Below, piece by piece: positions 12,301-23,200 of a DNA stretch of 26,895 nucleotides (positions within the stretch are counted from its first letter, which is position 1; the number at the start of each line of letters is the position of its first letter). The notes under the pieces are model-generated. The model was given only the letters and a program-made list of their open reading frames with translations. It was not told the DNA's origin and made no database searches. The stretch spans positions 1 through 26,895 of the forward strand of contig RCNN01000304.1 of assembly GCA_003667245.1 (NCBI GenBank). Direction: 5' to 3'. Both the position numbers and the translations under genes were made by a program. Source of the DNA: Heterostelium multicystogenum (Eukaryota; Evosea; Eumycetozoa; Acytosteliales; Acytosteliaceae).

Positions 12301-13159
12301 TCAAGTTCAACTGATTCATGTCAACTGAGGTGGTAGCAGGCATACTTGGAATTCCCTGAATACCAATTGGTTGAAGTGGCTGCATACCATTCATTGGATT
12401 CATTTGTTGGTTCATTGGCATCATTGGCTGCATTCCTGGTTGCATATTGATTGGTTTCATTTGTCCCATAGGAGTCATTTGGTTCATCTGATTCATTTGG
12501 AACTGCTGATTCATTTGCATCTGTTGCATCTGTTGCTGATTCATTGGCATACCTTGCATATTGATAGGTTGCATTCCTTGCTGCATATAGGCAGCTTGAG
12601 GAACCATCGATGGTGAATTCAATGTGCTGACAATTTCTGCATATTTATTCTCATCGTTCCAGTTAACAGCTTTATATTGTGGCTTTTTCTTCTCTTGTTC
12701 GATCGAGAGGAATGGATCATTGTCGTTGGTTGGGAACCATCTGTTGTTATTCTTCTCTTTGCTTCCGCCACCACTATTAATCAGACTGCCACTGTTTGTG
12801 GTGTTTCCACCACTTCCAATCATAGAAGGCATCGGTTGCATCTGTTGCTGATTCATTGGCATCATAGGCTGCATTCCTATCTGCTTTTGCTGCTGTTGAT
12901 TGGGCATCATGAATCCAGATGGCTGAGGAGTGAGAGGAGCCTGCAGGGTAGGTTGCTGCATAAAGTTATTGTTTCCATACTGTTGTGCAGAACTATAATA
13001 AACCTGTTGTGTCTGTGAGAATGATTGATTCATATAATACTGTTGTTGTTGCTGGTTCTGAAACTGCAGATTTTGACCTAAAATGTGCTCGAATGTTAGA
13101 GATATTCAATGTTAAAGATGATGTTATTTGTTGAAATTACCATTATTTTGAGGCTGCAT
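9319..13159 (-). CDS. Multidomain Rho guanine-nucleotide exchange factor: Met/Gln-rich region, UBZ-like zinc finger, IQ motif, DH and PH domains
   Basis: One gene of about 1,200 residues, from the ATG at 13159 to TAA at 9319, with introns at 13078-13140, 10154-10228 and 9472-9542. Approximate order: Met/Gln/Asn-rich residues 20-500, a charged helix (EEKIRKEVEEKIRREVEE) near 540-575, and Ser/Thr-rich linkers. Next comes a zinc finger near 716-740 (CPICQQKF...HVDDWH, spacing C-x2-C-x12-H-x4-H) resembling ubiquitin-binding UBZ fingers. An IQ motif near 845-870 (AAIILQSYVRRWKARKEYK) should bind calmodulin. The DH domain follows at about 870-1055 (VRELISTECTYVEG; hallmark helix LLITPVQRITRYLLLLKEI), then PH to the end (RIYYLFNDLLLIAKE). 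DH-PH proteins load GTP onto Rac/Rho GTPases at membranes to control actin. The frame is broken about eleven times by single-base changes (e.g. 11590-11593, 10823-10825, 10025-10029, 9401-9406), with motifs continuing across each. The start is chosen because a TGA lies upstream in frame; a frame error there could hide a longer N-terminus. Confidence 0.88.
9472..9542 (-). other. Intron (71 nt) in the PH domain region
   Basis: GTAAGT donor at 9542 and a TTTTTTCAG acceptor ending at 9472. Splicing joins NINDGQ to CYGTISKNAFELQG, completing the PH fold. Confidence 0.8.
10154..10228 (-). other. Intron (75 nt) in the DH domain
   Basis: GTATGT donor at 10228 and a TTTCAG acceptor ending at 10154, with an ACTAAC branch site close to the acceptor. 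It joins KIGDILVEF to VTLNEFKTIYNNF, as expected for a DH helix. Confidence 0.8.
11700..12950 (-). repeat. Met/Gln/Asn-rich low-complexity coding tract
   Basis: Within the RhoGEF N-terminus, degenerate units such as MNQQQMQ, MQPMMPMNQQ and QMNQM recur for about 350 residues. Both Gln (CAA/CAG) and Met (ATG) codons alternate, so this is not a pure trinucleotide expansion. The complementary strand gives long His/Leu-rich open frames that are shadows. Confidence 0.85.
13078..13140 (-). other. Intron (63 nt) near the 5' end of the RhoGEF gene
   Basis: GTAATT donor at 13140 and a TTTTAG acceptor ending at 13078. It joins MQPQNNG to QNLQFQNQQ, keeping the Gln-rich composition on both sides. Confidence 0.75.
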
Positions 13160-13794
13160 CTGATTTTGCTTTTGCTTGTGGGATCTTCAAAGTGCACTAA
13201 ATAGTTTGAGAGGGTAGAGGGGACTCTGCGAGAGCACAACAACTATGGATATCCTCTATTCAATAAATACTGGTTGTTCGATTATTTTTGATTGAGTTGG
13301 GTAATATTACAAGTAACTTTTGCTTTTAATACTAATTTTACACTGCTATTAATATAATTCTTAAATAAATAAACTAAACCAAAAACTAATTGCTAAACTA
13401 ACTAAACTTTAAAGGTATCTGCTGTTATCTATATTTAAAAGATGATAAATAAAATGGTTAATTAAATGATTATTAATATTTTGGTGATTAAATAATTAAC
13501 TGATTGATTGATTATAATAATGGCTATTGTGAGATAATAATCTGCAGTTTATTTATCCCAAACTCAAAAAAAAAACAATATAAAACTGCAAACAAACAAT
13601 ATTAACATACAACCAAATTATAAATATTAAATTTAACTAGTTCTACACTCCTGTAGTATAAGTAGTCGACTATCACAAAATGTAGTATGCTATAATTATA
13701 TATATTATTTTATTTACTATGTTTATCAATATTGATATTCTGTTGTTGGTTTTTGTTGTTAAAATAAGAAGAACAATCGTAACAAAGGAATAAA

Positions 13795-13828
13795 TAGATA
13801 GATAGATAGATTGACAGATAGACAGATT
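13795..13828. repeat. (GATA)n-like microsatellite
   Basis: Tandem tagatagatagat units grade into a degenerate gacagata stretch. Confidence 0.85.
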
Positions 13829-14579
13829 AAAAACTAACTTGATATTATTTATTTGTCATTATAATATTATTTGTATGGTATGTATTGTTTGTACTAATTA
13901 TTGGTTTGGGTGTTGTGCATATTTGTTGAATGTTATATTATTAATAATAATAATTGATGACTGTGGTCGAGTGGTAGTGGTAGTGGGTCAGTAGAGAAGT
14001 GGTTTGGTGAGAATAGATAGAAAGATAGATATACTATGCTACCAAGGCAGGTTGATTAGTAAATATTGTTGTTGTTGTTGTTGGGTTGTGGTTTGAGTGT
14101 GCTGGAGAGTTGTTGTTATGGTTTGGATTGAATAGGTGGGTAAAGTAAAGCAAAGCCAAGTGTTAATTGAATAAATAGAATTGCTAATATAAGTGTTGTT
14201 GGTGAGTGTGGTGCCGAGTGAAGCAGGGGAGTGCAAACATGGAATGAGTTGAATTGTTATTGTAATGAAAAATCGAATAAATATTGTTGTATTATAATTT
14301 AAACTTTCTGTAAATAAATAAATAAATATTTTAATTTTATTTACTTGTTTAAATGAGTGATTATTGTTGGATCATATTATTCATCAACAATCAACCAAAT
14401 TGCAACAATAATAACAACAACAACAACTCATATAAATAAATGTGATGAATAATAACATCAAATTTCAAATAATATCACTGTTTTCCTTTCTTTCTATGTG
14501 TGTGAATGATATGGAAAAAAACACTACCCCCTTCTCCCTCATTACCACAGACAAACAATAGGAAAAAGTGAAAAGTGTG

Positions 14580-14580
<1 letters not shown>

Positions 14581-14612
<32 letters not shown>
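14581..14612. repeat. (TG)n microsatellite
   Basis: Sixteen uninterrupted TG units, preceded by a short interrupted stretch. Confidence 0.95.
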
Positions 14613-14616
<4 letters not shown>

Positions 14617-14748
14617 TATGTATGTTTCCAAATTTATAATTATAACAAACAATTTATATTTTAAAGTTATGGATTATGTAATTAGGGATGTGGTGAGTGT
14701 ATAATTTCATATGATATTGGTGGTTTGTTGAAAGATAACATGAGTTTT

Positions 14749-14764
14749 CTCTCTCTCTCTCTCT
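14749..14764. repeat. (CT)n microsatellite
   Basis: Eight uninterrupted CT units, about 140 bases after the TG tract. Confidence 0.9.
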
Positions 14765-15800
14765 TTGCATGTCTATTTGATATGATTAATGAGTTAACAA
14801 CATGATGCAAAGCAGCAAATGATGAAACAATAGTGATTACTAGTAATAAACTGTTATTATTATAATTATTATTATGTTAAAATTTGAATTGAATATATAA
14901 TATGAAATTGATTATAATGGGTATTACAGTTTGTATTTATAACCACTATGTTACTGATATCTGGTTGAGAATGTTACTTGGTGAGAACGACTTCCAACAC
15001 ACTGATACCACTCCAATTATAGTAATTAGTGATTTGGTAATAGATCTTGAAATGATAATAATAAAAAACAAGTGATTTTAAAACAATAGTATTATCATAT
15101 CATTCATTCATTCACCTATTATACAAATAATACAAAACAACCAATACATAATAACAATTAATATATTATCGCTATCTCTGTTCATTATGATTATTCTATC
15201 TGAACTGTTGTCAAATGAAGTTAACATCCACTCAATGAATTACAATGATCACTAGTTTGTGTATTCTAGCTATTGTATCCATCATCCATTATTAATTCAA
15301 TGATTATCAAGAATGGGAATTGATGATGAAAGGAGAGGATTGAATGGTGTTTTGACTATTTGATCTGTTATTACTTTTATAAATCACTATAGTATTATTT
15401 ATTTTAATGTGACTAACCTAAATTTGATATTATCTTTTTTTCGAAACTTCTATAATATTTTGTATTTAACAACAATCAATCTATTTATTATTATTATTAT
15501 TTGGTGATTGATTTTGATTGATTTTGATTATGAAAAATACCTCTCCAATTTAATTAATACAATTAGTTCAAGTTTTCTGTTCCTATTCTTTCCTTTCTAG
15601 TTTAATTATATTATTTTATTATTATTATGATAATAGAAATTGAAAATAAAAGGGGGTGATCCTCATAAATTTAAAAAACCAAACAATAATTTCTTTTTAA
15701 TTAATTTTAAAATTCTTTTTTTCAAATAATAGTAAAATTGTTTTGTTTTTTATTTTTGTTGTTTTTTTTTGAAAATTCATAAACGACTGCTTTTTTTAAC

Positions 15801-15875
15801 ATGAAGAAAGTTCTGGCTCAGACACAAAATGAGCAGGTACAATTCCAACAACATCCAGCACCAACTTCTATTTGA
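15801..15875 (+). other. Short open reading frame (24 codons), coding status uncertain
   Basis: ATG at 15801 opens MKKVLAQTQNEQVQFQQHPA and stops at TGA 15873-15875. The composition (Gln-rich, less AT than the surroundings) is closer to the coding genes than to the spacer. The sequence GAGCAG followed by GTACAA at codon 12-13 could also be a splice donor. It could be a tiny peptide, a first exon, or chance. Confidence 0.25.
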
Positions 15876-15977
15876 CGTCAAAACAATCCTTTATATTCTG
15901 TTTTAATCATATAATAAAAGATTAACTCTCACACAACAAACAACAAACAAATCATCAAACTCTCATATTTTTGGCAA

Positions 15978-16052
15978 TGGGGTGTGGACTCTGCTTCCCT
16001 TTTGGTTGAGGTTGGAATTTATTCCTACAAAAAGGGAAGCTGCACCACCATG
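15978..16052. ncRNA. Strong hairpin, possible structured RNA
   Basis: GCTTCCCTTTT (15993-16003) pairs perfectly with its complement at 16030-16040. Inside the loop, GGAA (16014-16017) pairs with TTCC (16022-16025) around a 4-nt loop. Outer bases ATGG/GGTG and CACC/CCAT extend the stem with bulges to about 15978-16052. It is GC-richer than its surroundings. The strand of any transcript is unknown, and no promoter or known RNA family motif was recognised. Confidence 0.35.
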
Positions 16053-17164
16053 TTTGCTTTTGATTTGGAATATTATTTTTTTTTGTTTTTTTGGTTTTTT
16101 TGAGAGTGTCACATATGATGGACGACAGAAGAGTCAGTTGGTGCCTCTTTGATAATAATCACCTGGTAAAGTTATGTTGTGATTATTTTCAACTTTTGAT
16201 TTGGAACAACAACATTGTTATACTATCTCGCTACCTACTATTATTAATAATAAGACGATTTTTTATTTTTATTGATTATTAATTTAGTTGTTATTGTTGT
16301 AAACAATAATATCGCTTATCAATCAAAATGACACATTTAATCTTTGAAAATAGCTTTAATGTAAACAATTTGCATGTTTCACAGAATTTACGAGATTCCT
16401 CCAATCAGTTAAATTTAGCTAACTCCCTATTAGGATTAGGGTGTATGTTATTTGAATCGAACGCATAACTACAACTTTTCATTGTGGTAGGACGAAGTGT
16501 TCTATATTTTGTTACATCGTTGTAGTAGTATTATTATTAATATTCATCTTTTAAAGGGTTTCAAATGTTTACCTATTTAAATAAATCCTGATTGTTTTTT
16601 TTTTATGAGAATATTAATTTATGGAAATACAGTTATCATTATTAATTATCTTTTAAGCTAGTCTCTTATTATTTAAATACATTTGTTTCTTTATTTTATA
16701 GAGGTTTATGTATTTCTCGAACTCGAATTACAATGAATGAATGATACACTCTTAGAATTTATTAATTAAATATGATTAACAAAAAAAATTGCAAAAATAA
16801 AATGATCATTATATCTGGGCTTACAATTGTAATATTTGTGAGGCTTAGATAGGTATGATTGTGTCTGTTGGTGATGATCATCACAACTGGCACCAGGTTG
16901 GTATCATGATTGGTTTTTTTGAAATTATTTTGGCGGAGGGAAGATTGAAAAGATGCAATTAGTTGTCTGTCGCGTCGCAAAATGAAAAAACAAAAAACAA
17001 ATTTTAAATTATTTTATCTGCTAACTAACTATTGAGTTGTTTGATTATTGGTGTTTGCTTTTGATTCATTCAACATCGGTACACTACAAACTAAAACACA
17101 TCCACTAGCTAGTTCGTTCAACTACATTGTCACCTTGGAATAAGTTGACACTTACACATACACA

Positions 17165-17190
17165 CACATATATATATTATACATAATATA
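17165..17190 (+). promoter_or_regulatory. TATA-like stretch upstream of the BEACH gene
   Basis: An alternating TA-rich stretch (atatatatattatac) lies about 80-105 bases before the start codon, followed by the purine-only leader. Position and composition fit a dictyostelid core promoter, but such stretches are common in these spacers. Confidence 0.3.
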
Positions 17191-17220
17191 GTTTAAGAGA
17201 GGAGTAGGTTAGATAAAAAC

Positions 17221-17271
17221 AGAAGAAGAAAGAAGAAAGAAGAAGAAAGAAGAAAAAGAAAAGGAGGAAGG
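17221..17271 (+). other. 51-nt all-purine leader with perfect mirror repeat
   Basis: Every base from 17221 to 17271 is A or G, ending directly at the ATG at 17272. Bases 17221-17246 read the same forwards and backwards (mirror symmetry), the kind of sequence that can form triplex (H-) DNA. It probably forms the end of the 5' untranslated region. Confidence 0.6.
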
Positions 17272-20200
17272 ATGGCAATGTTTCGTAAGATGAAAGATCT
17301 GGTTAAGGATCTACCCTTATTCCAGGAACAACAGCAACAGCAGCAACAGCAGCAAAATGAACATTTGTCACCGCGGTCAAGCACAGGACACCAATCTCCA
17401 TTGTCGCCAACTCCTCAGCCTATTACACCACCTACTCCACCAATTAGAAGAGACTACGAAAGTAGTTTTGCAAATAGATCGTCAACCACCGCCTCCACCA
17501 GCATCCAGCAACAACAGCCATCGATCGATGTTTGGACTATATTCACCACATCAGAGGTGCCTCTGATAAAGCAGCAGACTTCGTCGATTGCAAAGCTACG
17601 TTCGTTATGGCAGGACTTTCTATCTAGTAAATCTGATCGCGACAAGATCAGCCGTCTCAACCGAGTGCTACCACACTTTATCGCACTTGCTGAAGAACAG
17701 AAACTCGATGTCCGCAACATGACCGACATCTTCGGAAATAACTCAAAAGCATTCGCATTTGCAGTGTCGCGTAGACTCGTCAAAGATCTTCAAGAGCTCT
17801 CAAAGAATCTACAGCAGCCGGCAACCGCAGGTCAACAACCAAATTCAAAAGAGATGCACTCCCGCGAGGTGTTCAAGTATTTCTCACAGTCTGGAGGCAA
17901 CAGTACATGTGGGTTCGAGATTCTTTACACGATCGAGCTGCTCTCAGAGGCGTCGGTTGCCTGCGAGGCCATGTCCGAAGCATCGGTTCCTTCATCACTC
18001 GTTCGCACACTGCAGCACATGTTCCAGGTACCCATTGCAACACTAGAATCAACCAAGGGCCTCATAGAAGACAAGATTATACACACCCTCTGCAATCTAT
18101 CCAAGCAAAAGAATGCCATCGAAGAGATGCAAAAGTCAGACACACTCTCCATCATGTTCAGTCTCATGTCCAACGAATGCCCAGCAACCCACCGCCAACT
18201 TCGTGCTAAAGTAGTTTCATTCGGTACCGATCTCACCGACTTATACCCACCAACCATAACCTATATAAATTCAAAGGTAAGATACACAGGCCATTCTATA
18301 CACTCAGTCATGATATTAATTCACAATTTCCACAGAAAATATTGTTACATTTGATTCAAGATTTAAATAATTACTTCGCATTTACAACTGAAACCTATGT
18401 TGCCATCTGTCAGATGATTATCAAGATACTGCAGGAGTCGGCAAAGAAATCAGCAATATTGTTTGGATGACTTCCAAAAGATCGATGGATACAACTTCTT
18501 GCTGACTTCCCTCTTTAGGTTGGAGTCATCCAAAGAAAAGACCTACCTGATTGACACATTCCTCGACTCACTTTGCTCGCTGATATACGTCGGCTATGGA
18601 CACATCACAATACCCGAGAGTTCACCCGTACCCTATCAGACCTCAATATCGCACAATCTAAAGGAGATATCAAGTAACTATCGTTTATCTTTGTTCACTT
18701 TTCAAAGTAATTTGACTAACCGCAGATGTAAACTACCTTCCCGACAGATCAACTAAATATTACAAAGAATGAATCAGCATTTCTAGTATTGGAGAAATAC
18801 TTTTTGAAATCGAAATACGAAGAGAACAGATTGAAGATTTTAGATAGAATTCTATTGGTCTACTCCTCGAATCCAATTAACTTCCTTCTTTTGCAGCATC
18901 TAAATACACTTACCAAGTTTATTCAAGACTATGAGTTATTGAGTAATCCTTTAAAGGTATGTCCTATTAAATTCAGTGGAGCCACCACTCCGATAGCTAA
19001 CATCTTCAATCTCTGTAGTATCATGTTATGAAAATAGTATGCTTTGTAGTAACAGTATTAAATTATGTTCCATTCCAAGAGTTGAGTACATTCTCGCTGC
19101 TCTTGAATGAGAATCCATCTGTATTCACACTGGAGATGATCTATCAATTGATTTCGACACTGGTAAACTTTGAATTTAGATATAAACATATATTCAGAGA
19201 GGCAGGACTATTGGACATACTCATTAAGGTTATCGATATAATGACAATCGAATTGAAGAAAGACACTCCAACCGACCATATATCATTTTTATCTTTGAAG
19301 AATAAGAATAGCAAGGAGAATAGTAATCAAAATGATGAAAGTAGTAATAATAACAACAATGTAGATATTAATAATAGTAATAACAAACAAAAAGAATCAT
19401 TTGCAATTCTATTGGACTCGATATATTTATTAACAACAGAGCATCCGGATAATATTGCGATCACAAGAAGGTATGGATTCTTTGATACTCTACTGTGTTT
19501 GGTGCCATATGGATTCATCAGAGGCAAGGCATTGAGGATATTACAGCAGTTGATAAAATACGATCCGGACATTTCGCAGAAGGAGTTTGATGGTTTGATC
19601 AAGATTCTTACAATGGGCCCATATAGATCCACTCAAATGAAGACAGATATTTTCAATGCAATCAGAAAGCTCTTTGGTATATCAAAGTATGCAAGAGATT
19701 CATTCAGAGAACATGGTGGATTTGTTGCTATCATCTCAGTTCTGATTGGAATGGAGTCAAGCTTCAACAGAACAGAGTCAATTAAAACTGAGGAGGAAGC
19801 TCAAAACAACTGGAGGACGTGGAAGATGACAACGTCTTGAGAATGAAATTTGAAGATCATGAAAAGCTGGCGTTGCTCGAATCAATATGTAGAATTACTA
19901 CATCTGCTTTGTGCGGAAACACACTGAATAGAACGTCGTTTGAACAACAAATTGGTTATTCTACTTTTGCTTCTGGTTTACTCATGACTGGAGTACTTGG
20001 CACTCAGCACGCATCCCTCGTTGTAGACTTTATCTTTGACATGGTGACAGAGAATCTCAATGGAAGTGAAGCAATCGGAAATCGCATGTTGATCAACAAT
20101 GTCGATGCATTCTTGGTAATCCTCGATATTATTCCCCACATTGATAATCCAGACTATGTGTTGAATATTATCAAGAGATTGAATCAAATGGCCGATTATG

Positions 20201-23200
20201 GACGTTTCAATCAAGAGGCTCTATCTAAACTCTCGATTCCGGATTGGATTCTCACCAAATTCCCCAAATCTCTCATGAATATCAATGATCCGTTGCAACC
20301 ACATCTTCTAAAATTGATTCAAACAGTAGGTGCCAATTGTTTGTCGGGTTCAGAGCTGAGAAGATTTGTTCGTCTCCTACAGCCCGAGCACTCGCCAGAA
20401 GTACTCCTCAAGATTTTGGCTTCCATGGCCAAGTCTCCATCGACTCCACCATACTTTGAATTTAACCCAAACAACAGAATTTCACATGGATACATCCATC
20501 TACCCATCCAGCAGCACCAATGGCCTCCAACCAATGGATACACCATCCTCTTTTGGCTATATATTGAAAAGAATGGTCCACAAATCGACTTGCTCCAGAT
20601 TTACTCTGAGGACAAGCGTTCAAGTTTGACTATTTTTATCAAGAGCGGAATACTTACAGTACACATCCTCAACAACTCCAAGTATGTGATTGAGTTCCCA
20701 AGTTTCACATTTGAAGAGGGCCAGTGGTATCACATAGGAATTTGTACATGCACGTCGTTTATTGAGTGGAACCGACTTTAAGCTCTTTGTGAATGGATTC
20801 TTAAAGCAGACTGCTTCAAAAGCACAGTATCCTGCACAAGCATCAGGTAACTTGTTCTGTGATATTGGATCTGCTCTTCCCAATCGTCACACTGGTGAAC
20901 AGATCTGGCGAATCGGTCCATTCTATTTGATTGAGGAGGCACTCTCTTCCAAACACATCAACACCATCTATTTCCTTGGACCAAATTACAGTGCCAATTT
21001 CAAGGGACGTTTCTCACCCTATCAAACTTACGAGATTATCAATCACCAGAATCTCACTGCAATCAAAGATCTTGACTATGGTGATCAACTTGGTCCACTC
21101 AATCTCATTAAAGTTTCTATGCAAATCGACGAGTCTCGTATTATCATTGGACTGTGCGCTAACAACAAGAGAATAACTCGCAAGGGACATAGCATAAATC
21201 AACAAAATAACGAGAAGTCTACATTACCACCACATATTGAATACATAGTAGGATTAGTCGTGACTCCTCAAAGGATCCCGATGTCAAAGTCGAGATCATT
21301 AACCAGGCAGACCTTAGTGGAAAGCTTCGTGGACAACTCATGGGAAATGTAGAAGCCTTCCGTCGTAACAAGGTTGCAGATGGTATCAGAAAGATTGGTG
21401 GAATGCCAGTTGCTTTGCTACTTCTAGAAAAAGCTCACAGTTTTGAAACCCTTCATGATGCAATGAGACTTCTTGTAGGAGTCATTCAAGGACATCCAAC
21501 TAACACACATGAGATGTCGCAGATCAATGGTTATGAGCTAGCTGCTTGGGTTCTCCGAAGAAAATCACAGTACTTCAATAACCAAATCATTGAACTACTC
21601 TTCGATATGGTTGGAATCAACGGTAATGTCTCAGTTACTGGTGTTGCCAATCGTAACGAAGGTACAGTAGCCAACTGGAATGCTTGTAAATATATTTTGA
21701 TGAACTATCAGCTTTGGAAAAATACACAATTGGACATCCAGAAATACGTATTGCAGGGATTCAATGATCTCATTGTGGATAACCACCAGCACCAGTTCAA
21801 CTCGGACAGCTTGCGTAAGATCCATCTTGTCCAAGATCTCTTTGACACACTCCAAGACGAGTCTATCCAAGAGGACATCGTCCCCTACATTGTCACAGTG
21901 CTTTTCAACATGTTCAATGAGAAATTGATTGAAGACGATGTACGTTTGATTTCAGCATTCTTGATTTCAGGTCTGAATGGTCAACCAACCCGTCGACGTC
22001 AAAAACTAGTTGGTGGAGAGACGCGTATGAACCGTACAGTCAACCGTGTATTCCAGATGTTTTTGCATGTAGTCACAACCTCCAAAGACACCTCTGTAAT
22101 CTACCGTCGTGTATCGCCATTTTGGAGCTTCTTCTTTATCCATGAGCAACACCCACCTCTTTCAGTCGCTCTTGCACTTCGTGTTTCAGTAGCATTCTTC
22201 CTCATGAAGTCAGACTACACCCATTCCTTTGCTAAGAAATCTGGATTTAAGTTGCTTGTCAAGATTCTTGGTAATCTATGTGGATATCAGGAAATCTATG
22301 TTACACTTATTCATTTGCTTCTTGGAAGTACCCCTCAATCGCTGTTAGAACAACAGACCCCTGGCTCCACCAACTACCTTGAGTTCCATGAGTTGCTCAA
22401 TATTTTCAAGCAAAATGAGCAGAAGCTTTATTGTATTGAAGCAGCTGAGCTCATTTTGGCTCTTGTCAAGCGTAGCTATGAGGAAAATTATCTCACTGTC
22501 CAAGACAAATCTACCAACCAAGCCAACGGTGATATAACGAGCTCAATTCTAGACTTTGGCGGACTTTCACCAACCCCACCTCTTTCAGGCAATATTTCCC
22601 CACATATCACGTCTACAACATCACCACACTCTTCCCCTCTGTCTACATCTCAGTCTGTAGGTACACCAACCAAAGAGAGCTCGTCACACGCAGGTTCAAG
22701 TGTGTTGCAATTTGTTGGTTCATTCCTCAGCAAGGTCGAAGAAAGAACACTTGAATTGGCTGGTGCACTTGAGGAAACTGATGGACAACAACCATCTTGG
22801 TCGAATAAGAAGAAGAGATCAAGTGTATCCATCTCTAGTTCAATGTCTTCTTCTAATCTTTCTGCAATGAGCAGCTCTAGTGCTAATCTTGCCACCAATA
22901 ACAGCTCCTCTGACGTTGGTGTTGTTCCTCCACTTATGCCAGTGGCAACACCAGAAGTTGCATCCAATCTCCAACATACTATACTCACCTACTTTATGTA
23001 CCTATTCCATGAGAACAATGCCTTCCAACAAGAATTCTACCGTGCCACTCTTATCGAATCACTTGTGGCAATTCTCTTCCCTAATGGATCCGTTAACTTG
23101 CCACCACCCACCCAAAGCTCAACTCCACCTAAGAAAGATAGAGTCTTAGACTTGGTACTCAAATTCCTCTGCCAAATAGTATTGTCCGCTCTCCGTAAAT

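Larger units (their letters stand above)
13160..17271. other. 4.1 kb divergent spacer between the RhoGEF and BEACH genes
   Basis: Both flanking genes start here and point outwards, so it contains two promoters. It is AT-rich, with GATA, TG, TC and GTT simple repeats, a GC-richer patch at 13173-13262 directly upstream of the RhoGEF start, a small open frame at 15801-15875, a strong hairpin at 15978-16052 and a purine tract at 17221-17271. Longer open frames such as 14039-14236 are low-complexity and not convincing. Confidence 0.6.

Noticed and set aside
12143..13018. Long plus-strand open frames rich in His, Leu and Trp
   Set aside because: They are exact antisense shadows of the Met/Gln-rich RhoGEF region, where CAT/TTG complements give His and Leu.
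14039..14236. 65-codon minus-strand open frame with a poly-Gln run
   Set aside because: It arises from a GTT simple repeat and Thr/Gln-rich low-complexity DNA. It has no conserved feature or splice partner.
16425..16445. TTAGGA TTAGGG, telomere-like, within a short CCCTA/TAGGG inverted repeat
   Set aside because: There are only two imperfect units and a 5-bp stem, with no array, so chance is sufficient.
16455..16475. Possible tRNA T-loop on the minus strand (GTTCGATTC)
   Set aside because: The flanking bases do not form a T stem, and no acceptor or anticodon arm can be drawn nearby.
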